A stretch of DNA of 64,000 nt from a beta proteobacterium AAP51 (GTDB lineage Bacteria; Pseudomonadota; Gammaproteobacteria; Burkholderiales; Burkholderiaceae_C): positions 1 to 64,000 of the forward strand of contig LJHT01000091.1 of the NCBI GenBank assembly GCA_001295905.1. Direction: 5' to 3'. Below the pieces are notes generated by a model, which was not told the origin of the DNA, ran no database searches, and was given only the letters and a program-made list of their open reading frames with translations. Made by a program: the position numbers and the translations under genes. Below are positions 37,921-46,647 of the stretch, in pieces. Position 1 is the stretch's first letter. The number at the start of each line of letters is the position of its first letter.

Positions 37921-38178
37921 TGCCATCAAGTGACCAGCAAGTGCCGGCCATGCTCGCAAGTTGTTGAATTAACACAATTTATCCGGCGGCAGCGGCTGCT
38001 GCGGGCCCCGCCAGGCAAGTGCCCGGCAAGTACGCGTGGCTGCCAGCCCGGGCCCGCCGCTGCTGTTTCCAGCAAGTGACCAGCAAGTACCGCCGGATGG
38101 TTGTAAGTCATTGATTTCAAAAGACTATCCCTGGCCAGCCGGGGGCGTTTCGGGCCGCGGCGCGCCTGGCCAGCAAGT
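37921..38178. repeat. Paired 11-base direct repeats upstream of hsdM
   Basis: Read on the + strand, the unit is GACCAGCAAGT or a near variant. It occurs as head-to-tail pairs at 37921-37931/37932-37942, 38010-38020/38021-38031 and 38067-38077/38078-38088, and as a single copy at 38168-38178. The 11-base period places sites on one face of the helix. An inverted ATCCGGCGG/CCGCCGGAT (37981-37989, 38089-38097) encloses two pairs. The region is otherwise non-coding and includes an AT-rich stretch near 37965-37983. It may control hsdM. Confidence 0.7.
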
Positions 38179-38181
38179 GAC

Positions 38182-39654
38182 TCAGGCCCACCAAGGCACG
38201 TACTTCCGGTACTTGGGCGGCGCCTCGGGGTCGTGCAGGCGGATGACCTTGGCCACCAGCGCGTCCTTCAGCAGCCGGGAAGCCGCGGCGCTGTTCTTCA
38301 CGTCCAGGCCGAAGCGGCCGCGCAGGGTGGTGTTGGTCATGAAGTCCCGCTCCACGTAGCGCAGGCAGGCGTGCAGGTACACGGCGCGCAGCCGGTCCTC
38401 AGGGTCCATCTTCACCAGCTGCCGCGGCGTGAACAGGGTGCTGCGGGTGGACTCGCCCGCCACCTCGAACGCAGGCGCAGGCAGCTGGTACAGCTCCGTC
38501 TGGAACACCACCTTGTCCACGCCGCTGCCGCGCTCTTCGCAGATGCCGATGCGCCGCATCATCGAGGCCAGCGCCTCGTTGCGCGACCGGGGCGGGCTGT
38601 CCAGCAGGCGCTGCGTGTCCACCAGGGGCTCGCCGGGGTTGGTGACCTCCATGCGGTCGCTGAACAGTTCCACCATCGGCCCCGCGCCGGTGATGCTCAA
38701 GTCCTGGTGGATAAGCGCGTTGGCCACCAGTTCGCGAATGGCCGGCTCGGGGTACACCTGCACCGGCTTGCGCAAGGCCTGCCCCACCAGCTCGCTGCTG
38801 GGCAGTAGGCCGTTGATGTAGCTGATGAGCCCTTCGAAGCCTGCCGCGTAGCCGCGCCCACCTTCCTGCTCGCGCCGTGCGCCGCCGGTGCGGCCGCTGC
38901 CCTCGTACACCACCACGCGCACGGCCTTGCGCCGCAGGTTGCCGAAGTCCGACAGCCGCTTGGCAAACAGCAAGGCGCCCAGGTTGCGCACCGTCCAGTG
39001 GCCGCTGTCCTCACGGGCGATCAGCTCGTCGGCGGCCAGGGCCTGCAGCAGCGCCTCTCGGCCGTCCGGCAGCGGGCGGTCCAGCAGGTCGAAGTAGGTG
39101 GGGTAGTCCAGCAGCCGCAGCACCTCATCGCCGCCCAGGTGCTCGGCGGCAGGCAGCAACTCGAACGGCGTGGTGTCGAACAGGCGCCACAGCGTGCGCT
39201 CCCGTTCCGGGTACTCCTTGAGCTTCTTCTTGTAGCTGCCGATCCGCAGGTACTCCACGCCGGAGAACTGCACAGGGTGGCGCACCGCGCGCTCAATCTC
39301 CAGCAGCACCAGCGGCATGCCGTCCACGGCCACGGTGTGGAAGTGGAAGTTGATCTTGGGCGCCAGCAGGCGCAGCAGCCAGCTCTCCAGTTCCTCGGCA
39401 CCCACCCGGGCCGCAGCGGGGTCGAAGCTGGTGCCCACCAGCGCATGGGTGGCGTCATCCACGCCCCATAGCAGGTAGGCCCGCGCCTTGCCCTCCAGCG
39501 CCGCTGCGTTGGCCAGCGCAGAGATGTACTCGCCGATCTCCTGCGGATGCGCGTTGTTGTGCTTCAGCTCCACCCACGGCGTCTCGGCCGGCAGCGCGGC
39601 CAGTTCCCGCACCAGGCTGAGCAGATAGGCTTCGTCGCGGGGGCTGCGGGTCAT
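38182..39654 (-). CDS. AlbA_2/Schlafen-type ATP-binding protein in the hsd operon
   Basis: A 490-residue protein. The N-terminal AlbA_2 (Schlafen AAA_4) domain has WVELKHN (27-33), EIGEYISALANAAAL and LLWGVDDATHALVG. The later segment PEPAIRELVANALIHQDLS, with a VTNPGE-type ATP lid, is the HATPase_c_4 region of the COG2865 group of predicted regulators/ATPases. A winged-helix tail may follow. The ATG overlaps the hsdS stop by four bases, so it is co-translated with hsdS. Such proteins recur beside type I RM genes but their role is not settled. Confidence 0.82.
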   Translation of the reverse strand: MTRSPRDEAYLLSLVRELAALPAETPWVELKHNNAHPQEIGEYISALANAAALEGKARAYLLWGVDDATHALVGTSFDPAAARVGAEELESWLLRLLAPKINFHFHTVAVDGMPLVLLEIERAVRHPVQFSGVEYLRIGSYKKKLKEYPERERTLWRLFDTTPFELLPAAEHLGGDEVLRLLDYPTYFDLLDRPLPDGREALLQALAADELIAREDSGHWTVRNLGALLFAKRLSDFGNLRRKAVRVVVYEGSGRTGGARREQEGGRGYAAGFEGLISYINGLLPSSELVGQALRKPVQVYPEPAIRELVANALIHQDLSITGAGPMVELFSDRMEVTNPGEPLVDTQRLLDSPPRSRNEALASMMRRIGICEERGSGVDKVVFQTELYQLPAPAFEVAGESTRSTLFTPRQLVKMDPEDRLRAVYLHACLRYVERDFMTNTTLRGRFGLDVKNSAAASRLLKDALVAKVIRLHDPEAPPKYRKYVPWWA

Positions 39655-41033
39655 GCGGTGGCCTTGGCAGGGCGGCCCGCCTTGCGCTTGGTGGACGGAA
39701 CTGCAGCCTGACGCTGGGCGCGGATGCGTTCGAGCAGCACGCTCGCGGGTTCGTCGCTCGAGTCCTGCGGGACGAGTTGGCCGGAGAAGGCGGCGCGGAG
39801 GATGTTTTGGCGTTGGGCGGCGGCGCGGGCCATCGACCATTCAATGGTGCGTTCCTGCTCCTCGACGGCTTCAAACGCCGCCTCAAGCCTTTCCACGATC
39901 TCCTTCTGTTCAGCCAGAGGAGGCACAAGGACGCGCAGCCGACCGAACTTGCCAGCGCTCAAATGGTTAATGCCTACACCCGCGGAAAGACTCGCAAACA
40001 CGCCGAGCTTCTGCTGGGCCATGAATAGAAAGTAAGCAAACTCTGAAGACACTAACTTCGGACGAAATCTCACCACTGTGTTCTGAAAGCAGAAGAGGCC
40101 GTCCACACGTGGCCAAATGGCGGGCCGTCCAACGTGTTCGGCGCTTCCAGATGCCTCGGTAAGTAGCACATCGCCTTGACTCAAGGCAAAGGTTTGAATC
40201 TCGGACGCGTTGAAGTCCATTTCGAGCACATCGCGTAGATCTACTCCCCTCTCTGTGATATTTGCCGCACGGATGTAAGGCGTCGGGTTTGAGCCGCCAA
40301 CCTTGTCAGGCGAGCGCTGGCGTCCCAATTGAACGGTGCCGATCTCATTGATGGCTAGCAGTCGCCAGTCACGTGGAATGCCAGGCGAGCCTGAACTTGA
40401 GATCTCTTCTTGATCTCGCCAATCTACCGTGAGCGTGCCTTCAATGGCAGCTTTCAGAAGGGATTGGCGTAGTCGGCTGAGCTTGCGCTTTGCAGCGAGG
40501 AGCTCCGCTACGGCGGCGTCGTTGCCAGAGAGTGCTTCATCCAACGCATCAACTATTCGGTCTTGCTCTCGCAATGGGGGCAATCTAATTGGCCAGGAAC
40601 GCACAACCCCTTGCGAGATGTTTGGTTGTGCACCGCCCTGGCCCGCGGCAGCCAGCGCCTCAGCCTGGCTGACCAAGTAGTAGTGCAAGAATTGACTGGA
40701 CACACACAGAGGGATGCCGACCGCGCAGGCTTGGTTTGTCGCCGCCGCGACTCCCAGGATTGAGGCTTTGCCAATCGTCGCGCCGTACATGGCGACTGCA
40801 ACCGATCCTTGTGGAAAGAGCTTTGCACTTGACGATTCAAGTCCTTCCGCGGTCAGATGTTCCTCGCTGTCTGCAATGGTTCTTGGACCAAGCTCCCCGG
40901 TCTTGATCCACGGGATCGACCCGCCGAAGAATTCCGGATGCGAACGTGAAGGTGTACCACCAGAGCCCCATCGGGCAACTTCATCCAGCGTTGTCGATAC
41001 CCACCCTGTAGGCAACTGCGGAGGAGCAATCAA
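39651..41033 (-). CDS. hsdS: Type I restriction-modification specificity subunit HsdS
   Basis: A 460-residue protein with two target recognition domains and two conserved helices: first TRD from PTGWVSTTLDEVARWGSGG to the repeat LPPLREQDRIVDALDEAL, second TRD from IPRDWRLLAINEIGTVQLG to VPPLAEQKEIVERLEAAF. Each TRD reads half of a bipartite DNA target. I choose a TTG start at 41033 because it overlaps the hsdR stop (TTGA) and CAGGAG lies eight bases upstream; upstream in-frame codons lie inside hsdR. Confidence 0.9.
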   Translation of the reverse strand: MIAPPQLPTGWVSTTLDEVARWGSGGTPSRSHPEFFGGSIPWIKTGELGPRTIADSEEHLTAEGLESSSAKLFPQGSVAVAMYGATIGKASILGVAAATNQACAVGIPLCVSSQFLHYYLVSQAEALAAAGQGGAQPNISQGVVRSWPIRLPPLREQDRIVDALDEALSGNDAAVAELLAAKRKLSRLRQSLLKAAIEGTLTVDWRDQEEISSSGSPGIPRDWRLLAINEIGTVQLGRQRSPDKVGGSNPTPYIRAANITERGVDLRDVLEMDFNASEIQTFALSQGDVLLTEASGSAEHVGRPAIWPRVDGLFCFQNTVVRFRPKLVSSEFAYFLFMAQQKLGVFASLSAGVGINHLSAGKFGRLRVLVPPLAEQKEIVERLEAAFEAVEEQERTIEWSMARAAAQRQNILRAAFSGQLVPQDSSDEPASVLLERIRAQRQAAVPSTKRKAGRPAKATA

Positions 41034-43810
41034 GCCACCAACTCCTGATTCATTTCCAACATCACGCCATCCAGCTCCGCACCGAACAGGCCCCATGCCT
41101 TCTGCAACCCGCCCCGGTTCGCAAACTCCGCGAAATCGAAGTCCTCGCGCGCCACGCTGCAACTGGCGGCGATGTGGTCCTTCATCAGCCGCAGCCACTC
41201 GGTCTGCTCGGGCGTGAAGGCCGTGGCCCGCTGGGCGTTGTGGCGGAAGATCCAGGTCTGGAAGCGGCGGTCCACGGCGTCCTGGAAGGGGCGCAGTTCG
41301 GCATCCAGCCCCATGGCAAAGCGCACCAGCTGCACCAGGTCGGTCAGCTGCCGCCGCACATCGGCGCCCTGCACCTGGCTGCCCTGCACACGCGCATAGG
41401 CGGCCCACAGCCGCTCGGTGGTCAGCATCAGCGGCGGGCGGGCCAGGCGCTGGTGCAGGTCTTCGATCATCTCGAAGGTCAGCGCGCGGCGCTGGTAGGG
41501 CTGGGCGTAGAAGAAGGACAGCGCCTCGATCTCGTCCTTGTGCTGGGCGATGTACTCGGCAAAGCGCTGGATGTCGCCTTGCGCCTTCTCGGCAGCCTGC
41601 TGGCTGTAGCCGCTGAAGGTGACGGTGTCCAGGTTGATGTGGTCGATGATCTGCTCGGCATCGCGCCGGGCGGATTCGATCGCGTCGCGCAGTTCCGGTT
41701 TGTCGAAGGGCGCGCAGGCGGCCGCCACGCGGGCCGAGCGGGCCTCGGCCAGTTCCTCGGGCGTCAACGAATCCTCGCTGCGCGTGATGCCACGCCGGGC
41801 CGCGTTGGCCAGCGCGTCGCGCACCACGGCATCGGCATCCAGCGCGTTCAGCAGCTCGCGCCCGAATTGCTGCACCGGCACGCCCCCGGTCACCTTGGCC
41901 AGGCGGGCCTGCGCTTCGGGGTCCAGCGTCTTGCCCAGGCGCAACAGGCGGTTGGCCAGGGAGGTGACGGTGTCGTCGTCGCGGCTGCCCATGGCCACGC
42001 CCAACAGCAAGTCCTTCAGCGGCACCGTGGGCTTCTTCTCCAGCGGGCGGCTGTCGGTCTTGCAGCTTTTCTCCACGCCCACGGCGTCGATCAGCACGAA
42101 GCGGCTCTTGGCGCCCTCGGCGCTGCCCGACACGCGGCGCAGCGCATCGGCGTCCAGGCTGCGCACGCCGCGGCCCTTCATCTGCTCGTAGTAGCCGCGG
42201 CTGCGCACGTCGCGCATGAACAGCAGCACTTCCAGCGGCTTCACGTCGGTGCCGGTGGCGATCATGTCCACGGTGACGGCGATGCGGGGGTGGAAGTCGT
42301 TGCGGAAGGCGGTGAGCACGCCTTCGGCATCTTTCTCGCCATAGGTCACCTTGCGGCAGAAGGCGTTGCCCTGGGCGTAGACCTCGCGCACCGACTGCAC
42401 GATGTCGTCAGCGTGGCTGTCGGTCTTGGCAAAGATCAGGGTCTTCGGCGTTTCCTTGCGGCGCGGGAAGATCTCGGTTTCGACGGCCAGTTTCATGGCC
42501 TCGATGACCTTGCGGATCTGGCTGGGGTTGACGACCGAGCGGTCCAGGTCCTTGCCCGTGTAGGCCTCGTCGTCTTCGGTCTGGGTCCAGCGCTTCTTGC
42601 GCGTCTGGCGGTCGCGCCGGTCCACCCAGGATTGCGCCCGCACCACTTCACCCTTGGCGGTGATCTCGGTGACGATCTCGTAGACGTCGTAGCCCACGTT
42701 CACCCCGTCGGCCACCGACTGTTCGTAGCCGTACTCGGCCACGATGTTCTCGTTGAAGAAGCCGAAGGTGCGCTTGTCGGGTGTGGCCGTCAGGCCGACG
42801 AGGAAGGCATCGAAGTAGTCCAGCACCTGCTTCCACAGGTTGTAGATGCTGCGGTGGCACTCGTCGATGACGATGACGTCGAAGGTCTCGACCGGTACGG
42901 CCGCGCTGTAGCGCACGAGCTTGGCTTGGGCCTGGCGCTGTTGAACTTCGTTGAGCGAGGTGTCTTCGGCCGATTCGTCAATGGGCTCGCCCGACAGCAC
43001 TGAGTACATGCGCTGGATGGTGCTGATCACCACCTGCGCATGGGGGTCGATGGTGGGCCCCGCCAGCCGTTGCACGCCGTACAGCTCAGTGAATTTGCGG
43101 GCGTCGTCGGCCGGCTGGTAGGCCATGAACTCCTGGTGCGCCTGCTTGCCCAGGTTGCGCGTGTCCACCAGGAACAGCACGCGCTTGGCACCGCCGAACT
43201 TCAGCAGCCGGTAGACCGATGTGATGGCGGTGAAGGTCTTGCCGGCGCCCGTGGCCATGTGCACCAGCGAGCGCGGGCGGTTCTCCGCCAGTGACTTCTC
43301 CAGGCCCGTGACCGCGCTGATCTGGCAGTCGCGCAGCCCGGCCTCGGGCAGTGCCGGCATGGCAGTCGCCAAGCGCCCACGGAAGGTGCTGGGTGCAGCG
43401 AGCCACTCGGCCAGTTGCTGCGGCTGGAAGAAGTGGAATAGCTCCCTGGAGCGGGGCAGGGGGTCCAGCCCGTCGGTGAACCGGATGATCTGGCCCGTGG
43501 CCTCGAACAGGAACCGCAGCGGTCGCCCGGCCTTGCGCCACTTCAGGGTCGCGTTGGCGTAGCGCTCGGTCTGCGCCTCGTGTTCGGTGATGCGCTGGCC
43601 CTCTTCGTCACGCTTGGCTTCGATGACGCCGACTGGCTCGCGGTCCACCAAGAGCATGTAGTCGGCGGGGCCCGTGTCGGTGGGGAACTCGCGCACGGCG
43701 ACACCACGGCCGGCGGCCGGATTGAACTGCGCCATGTCCTGAATCACCCAGCCGGCTTGTTCAAGCCGCTGGTCGATCAGTTCACGCGCCTTGTCTTCCG
43801 GCTTGGTCAT
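41030..43810 (-). CDS. hsdR: Type I restriction endonuclease subunit HsdR (EcoEI-like)
   Basis: A 926-residue translocase/nuclease. The nuclease core is near residues 48-66 (GPADYMLLV, then VIEAKR with Asp50, Glu64 and Lys66). The motor has Walker A MATGAGKT (185-192), DECH (316-319), the motif III region GLTATP and motif VI EQMKGRGVR. The C-terminal third matches the EcoEI-type R subunit. It is first in the operon R-S-ATPase-M. The motor translocates DNA to the HsdMS complex before cutting. Confidence 0.94.
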   Translation of the reverse strand: MTKPEDKARELIDQRLEQAGWVIQDMAQFNPAAGRGVAVREFPTDTGPADYMLLVDREPVGVIEAKRDEEGQRITEHEAQTERYANATLKWRKAGRPLRFLFEATGQIIRFTDGLDPLPRSRELFHFFQPQQLAEWLAAPSTFRGRLATAMPALPEAGLRDCQISAVTGLEKSLAENRPRSLVHMATGAGKTFTAITSVYRLLKFGGAKRVLFLVDTRNLGKQAHQEFMAYQPADDARKFTELYGVQRLAGPTIDPHAQVVISTIQRMYSVLSGEPIDESAEDTSLNEVQQRQAQAKLVRYSAAVPVETFDVIVIDECHRSIYNLWKQVLDYFDAFLVGLTATPDKRTFGFFNENIVAEYGYEQSVADGVNVGYDVYEIVTEITAKGEVVRAQSWVDRRDRQTRKKRWTQTEDDEAYTGKDLDRSVVNPSQIRKVIEAMKLAVETEIFPRRKETPKTLIFAKTDSHADDIVQSVREVYAQGNAFCRKVTYGEKDAEGVLTAFRNDFHPRIAVTVDMIATGTDVKPLEVLLFMRDVRSRGYYEQMKGRGVRSLDADALRRVSGSAEGAKSRFVLIDAVGVEKSCKTDSRPLEKKPTVPLKDLLLGVAMGSRDDDTVTSLANRLLRLGKTLDPEAQARLAKVTGGVPVQQFGRELLNALDADAVVRDALANAARRGITRSEDSLTPEELAEARSARVAAACAPFDKPELRDAIESARRDAEQIIDHINLDTVTFSGYSQQAAEKAQGDIQRFAEYIAQHKDEIEALSFFYAQPYQRRALTFEMIEDLHQRLARPPLMLTTERLWAAYARVQGSQVQGADVRRQLTDLVQLVRFAMGLDAELRPFQDAVDRRFQTWIFRHNAQRATAFTPEQTEWLRLMKDHIAASCSVAREDFDFAEFANRGGLQKAWGLFGAELDGVMLEMNQELVA

Positions 43811-43839
43811 CGTGCTCCCTCGTGTCCGCGAAGGTCAGC

Positions 43840-44076
43840 TCATGGCTCTGCCTGCGGGTCGGGCACATGTTCGATCAGATCCTCGACCTTGCACTCGAAG
43901 TAGGTGCACAGCCTGTCCAGCGTCTCGGTCGTGGCGCCATTCCCCTTGTGGTTGAGGATGCGCGACAGCGTCATGCGGTTGACGCCGGTGGTGTCGGCCA
44001 CCTCTTGGATCGTGATGCGGCGGGACTGCTTGAACTGCAGTTTCTCCATCTGCTCGGCGAGCTTGAAGCGAATCAC
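43840..44076 (-). CDS. XRE-family HTH regulator
   Basis: A small regulator with a Cro/C1 helix-turn-helix: ITIQEVADTTGVNRMTLSRI then LNHKGNGATTETLDRLCTYF and ECKVEDLIEH. I give a GTG start at 44076 (78 residues); the open frame extends to 44160, but that part carries the repeat operators. A GTG at 44106 is another option. It lies 29 bases before hsdR and is divergent from the excisionase-like gene, so it may control both the RM operon and the recombination genes. Confidence 0.75.
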   Translation of the reverse strand: MIRFKLAEQMEKLQFKQSRRITIQEVADTTGVNRMTLSRILNHKGNGATTETLDRLCTYFECKVEDLIEHVPDPQAEP

Positions 44077-44093
44077 GTTGATGCCTAAAAGCT

Positions 44094-44186
44094 GCGTTTG
44101 ATACACAAAAGTCTCAAACGCTATTGCAAAGTGGCGTTTGATGAGTACAGTACGCATCAAACGCTACTTCTTTGCGGCGTTTGATG
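44094..44186. promoter_or_regulatory. Operator array of GCGTTTGATG repeats
   Basis: Five copies of GCGTTTGATG or its complement lie at 44094-44102, 44113-44121, 44134-44143, 44155-44164 and 44177-44186 in alternating orientation. Two pairs, 44113/44134 and 44155/44177, form inverted repeats with the same 12-base spacer, their centres about 43 bases apart. The array fills the gap between the XRE gene and the excisionase-like gene and is the likely target of the XRE protein. Confidence 0.8.
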
Positions 44187-44223
44187 AAGAGACTTATCAA
44201 CCGGGACGGAGCCTAGCACGACG

Positions 44224-44454
44224 ATGACCTACCTCACCACGATTCAGCTGGCGCTGAAGATCAAGTACGACGAAAGGACGATCCGCGAGCGCCTGAAGGA
44301 CAGCGTGCTCATCGAGGGTACGCACTACATCCGCCCGTTCGGCGGGCGGAAGATCCTCTACATCTGGGAAACCATCGAGCGCGACATGGCCGCCGCTTCT
44401 ACCGCGGTGTCGGGCGGCATCCCGATGGCCAACGGGCAGGTGATCCATGGCTAA
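44224..44454 (+). CDS. Excisionase-like small DNA-binding protein
   Basis: A 76-residue protein, MTYLTTIQLALKIKYDERTI at the start, followed by GTHYIRPFGGRKILYIWETI. The pattern (helix-turn-helix, then an aromatic wing) is like the excisionase/AlpA group of recombination directionality factors. It overlaps the integrase start by eight bases, which supports that role, but sequence alone does not prove it. Confidence 0.65.
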   Translation: MTYLTTIQLALKIKYDERTIRERLKDSVLIEGTHYIRPFGGRKILYIWETIERDMAAASTAVSGGIPMANGQVIHG

Positions 44455-45724
44455 GGTCACCGTTCGCAAAGAGACGGGCCGTCTCGTCATCGACTTCATC
44501 TACCAAGGCAAGCGTTGCCGGGAGCAGACCGCACTGCCGGATACGCCCATGAACCGCAAGCGTGCGGGCGCGGTCGTTGATCGCATCAAGGCGGCCATCG
44601 CGCAGGGCACCTTCAACTACGCCGACTTCTTCCCGGGCAGCGACATGGCACTGCGGTTTGCATCGCCGGCGCAGGTCGCGCAGCGCCTGGCGCAGGCTGC
44701 GCCGCAGGCGGGACTGGGCGCAGTCGGTGCGGCGGCCGCGGAGGTGGTCTCAATGCCCACGCCCTCGTTCCGCGACTTCGTCAGCACGTGGGTGGCAGAG
44801 CATCGCATCGAGTGGCGGCGGTCACACATCCAGGTGCTGGACTCCACACTTTCGAGCCACCTGCTGCCGGCCTTTGGCGACAAGCCCGTCGGCACCATCA
44901 GCAAGTCTGATGTGCTGAACTTCCGCGCGGCGCTGGCAGAGAAGCCTGGGCGCACAGGAGACAAGCTCAGCAACAAGCGCATCAACAACGTCCTGGCAGT
45001 GATGCGCCAGATCATGGCCGATGCTGCGGATCGCTATGGCTTCGTCTCGCCGTGTGCCAACGTCAAGCCGCTGAAGATTCGCAAGGCCGACATCAGGCCG
45101 TTCTCCCTGGACGAAGTGCAGCAGATGCTGGCCAAGGTCCGCGCAGACTGGAAGGACTACTTCATCTTCCGCTTTCTGACGGGCGTGCGCACTGGAGAGG
45201 CCCATGGTCTGAAGTGGAAGTACGTCGACTTCGTACACCGGCTCATCCTCATCCGCGAGACCTTCGTCCTGGGTGAAGACGAATACACCAAGACCGACAG
45301 CTCGCAGCGCGACATCCAGATGTCGACGCCCGTGTACGAAGCGCTGAAGCGGCAATGGGAGGTGAGCGGCAAGCGCAGCGAGTACGTCTTCTGCAACGGC
45401 GAGGGAAAGCCCATCGACAACAAGAACTTCAGCGACCGCGTCTGGTATCCCCTGCTGCGCAACCTCGGTCTGGACAAGCGCCGTCCTTATCAGATGCGCC
45501 ACACGGCCGCGACCCTCTGGCTGGCCTCGGGCGAGGCACCCGAGTGGGTTGCCCGCCAACTTGGGCACTCGAGCACCCAGATGCTTTTCACGGTCTATAG
45601 CCGCTTCGTGCCGAACATGACCCGCCAGGACGGCTCAGCCATCGACCGGCTGCTGGCCTCCCGGTTTGCGACGACCAACGTCAAGGCTGCCGAGCCAGCC
45701 GCTCCGGCGACGCCCCGGCTGTGA
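44447..45724 (+). CDS. Tyrosine recombinase (integrase)
   Basis: A 425-residue site-specific recombinase. Residues 1-60 look like an Arm-binding domain (DUF3596-type: MAKVTVRKETGRLVIDFIYQ). The SAM-like core-binding domain spans about 105-190. The catalytic domain has ArgI in TGVRTGEAHGLKW, ArgII in YQMRHTAATLWLASG, the LGHSSTQM histidine and the nucleophile in FTVYSRF. All key residues are present, so it should be active. It is co-translated with the excisionase-like gene. No att repeats were found around it. Confidence 0.93.
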   Translation: MAKVTVRKETGRLVIDFIYQGKRCREQTALPDTPMNRKRAGAVVDRIKAAIAQGTFNYADFFPGSDMALRFASPAQVAQRLAQAAPQAGLGAVGAAAAEVVSMPTPSFRDFVSTWVAEHRIEWRRSHIQVLDSTLSSHLLPAFGDKPVGTISKSDVLNFRAALAEKPGRTGDKLSNKRINNVLAVMRQIMADAADRYGFVSPCANVKPLKIRKADIRPFSLDEVQQMLAKVRADWKDYFIFRFLTGVRTGEAHGLKWKYVDFVHRLILIRETFVLGEDEYTKTDSSQRDIQMSTPVYEALKRQWEVSGKRSEYVFCNGEGKPIDNKNFSDRVWYPLLRNLGLDKRRPYQMRHTAATLWLASGEAPEWVARQLGHSSTQMLFTVYSRFVPNMTRQDGSAIDRLLASRFATTNVKAAEPAAPATPRL

Positions 45725-45838
45725 ACGCCGCACCTCCGGCCTGACCGGCCACTGACCTCACTCGACCCGCTTTTGCGAGGTGGTTTTGGCCGCCGCGCCG
45801 GGCGAACTCATCCCCACGTTTCCACAGGACACATCGAT

Positions 45839-46213
45839 ATGACCGACCGCGACCCGACCCACCTGGATTACAGAACCTTCCCGCCCGCCATGCTGATGAG
45901 CGTATCGGCGGTGGCCGTGCGCTTGCACGACACCCTGAGTGACGCGGCAGCCGACACCTGGCGCAAGACCTTCGAGGTTTTCGCCAGCGGCCTGGGCGTG
46001 CAGGTCGAACAGCTGCCTTCCGATGGTCGGGGCATCTGTCTGCATCTCGGGGGGGACGGTGGCGTGGGCCTGCGCAGCAAGGGAATGGTCCTGAACTGGC
46101 TTGCGCTGAGCCGCGATGTTCAGGCCGTGCGCGTACTGGACGCGTCGCACCGCAAGGCCAAGGGGCTGACGGTCTTCGTGGACCGTGCGACGAAGTTGCT
46201 GATCGCTCCTTGA
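45839..46213 (+). CDS. Small unknown protein A (124 residues)
   Basis: MTDRDPTHLDYRTFPPAMLM at the start, helical first half, then GICLHLGGDGGVGLRSKG and a C-terminal strand-rich part. The frame is open 22 codons upstream, but ATG 45839 is the better start. No family recognised. It is first of three same-strand small ORFs after the integrase that likely form an operon with a lipoprotein gene. Confidence 0.55.
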   Translation: MTDRDPTHLDYRTFPPAMLMSVSAVAVRLHDTLSDAAADTWRKTFEVFASGLGVQVEQLPSDGRGICLHLGGDGGVGLRSKGMVLNWLALSRDVQAVRVLDASHRKAKGLTVFVDRATKLLIAP

Positions 46214-46326
46214 GGCACGCAATGCGCTGCTTCCTCCCTCCAGTCCTGCCGTGCATCCGCGGCCCACCAGGTGACGCCCGCTCTGTCCTCACTCATCTGC
46301 AACCGAACAACTCAAGGAGATACCGT

Positions 46327-46647
46327 ATGAACGTCCGTATCGCTGCCCAAACCGACCGCCGGTTCGTGTGGCTTCACATCGGAGCAACCGCAGCCATGGA
46401 GCCGCGCGGAATGCTGCACTTCGTCCGCCGGCTGAACCGGTTCCTCGTCGGCTCTGGCCTCTTCGCGTTGAGTCAGGGGAACGACCGCATCCTGCTGCTC
46501 GGTCTGAAGGGGGCGATCACCTCTCAGGACACCGGGCTGGTGATGCTGTGGCTGTGGCGCCAGCCGCAGGTGGCCGCGCTGGGCATCGAGAAGCCGACGC
46601 CTCACGAAGTGCATGCGGCCGCAAGGCTGGGCCATGCGGGCCGCTGA
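46327..46647 (+). CDS. Small unknown protein B (106 residues)
   Basis: MNVRIAAQTDRRFVWLHIGA at the start, with the helix FVRRLNRFLVGSGLFAL and the strand-turn-strand DRILLLGLKGAITSQDTGLV. A strong AAGGAG Shine-Dalgarno lies before ATG 46327. Its end overlaps the next gene by 14 bases. No family recognised. The preceding 113 bases hold no gene. Confidence 0.6.
   Translation: MNVRIAAQTDRRFVWLHIGATAAMEPRGMLHFVRRLNRFLVGSGLFALSQGNDRILLLGLKGAITSQDTGLVMLWLWRQPQVAALGIEKPTPHEVHAAARLGHAGR

Noticed and set aside
37921-38178. CRISPR array at the repeat cluster upstream of hsdM
   Set aside because: Units are only 11 bases, arranged in adjacent pairs with unequal gaps, and no cas genes are present.
44447-45724. 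Attachment sites flanking the integrase
   Set aside because: I looked for a repeat of the tRNA-fMet 3' end and for direct repeats around the integrase and saw none, so no att site is called.
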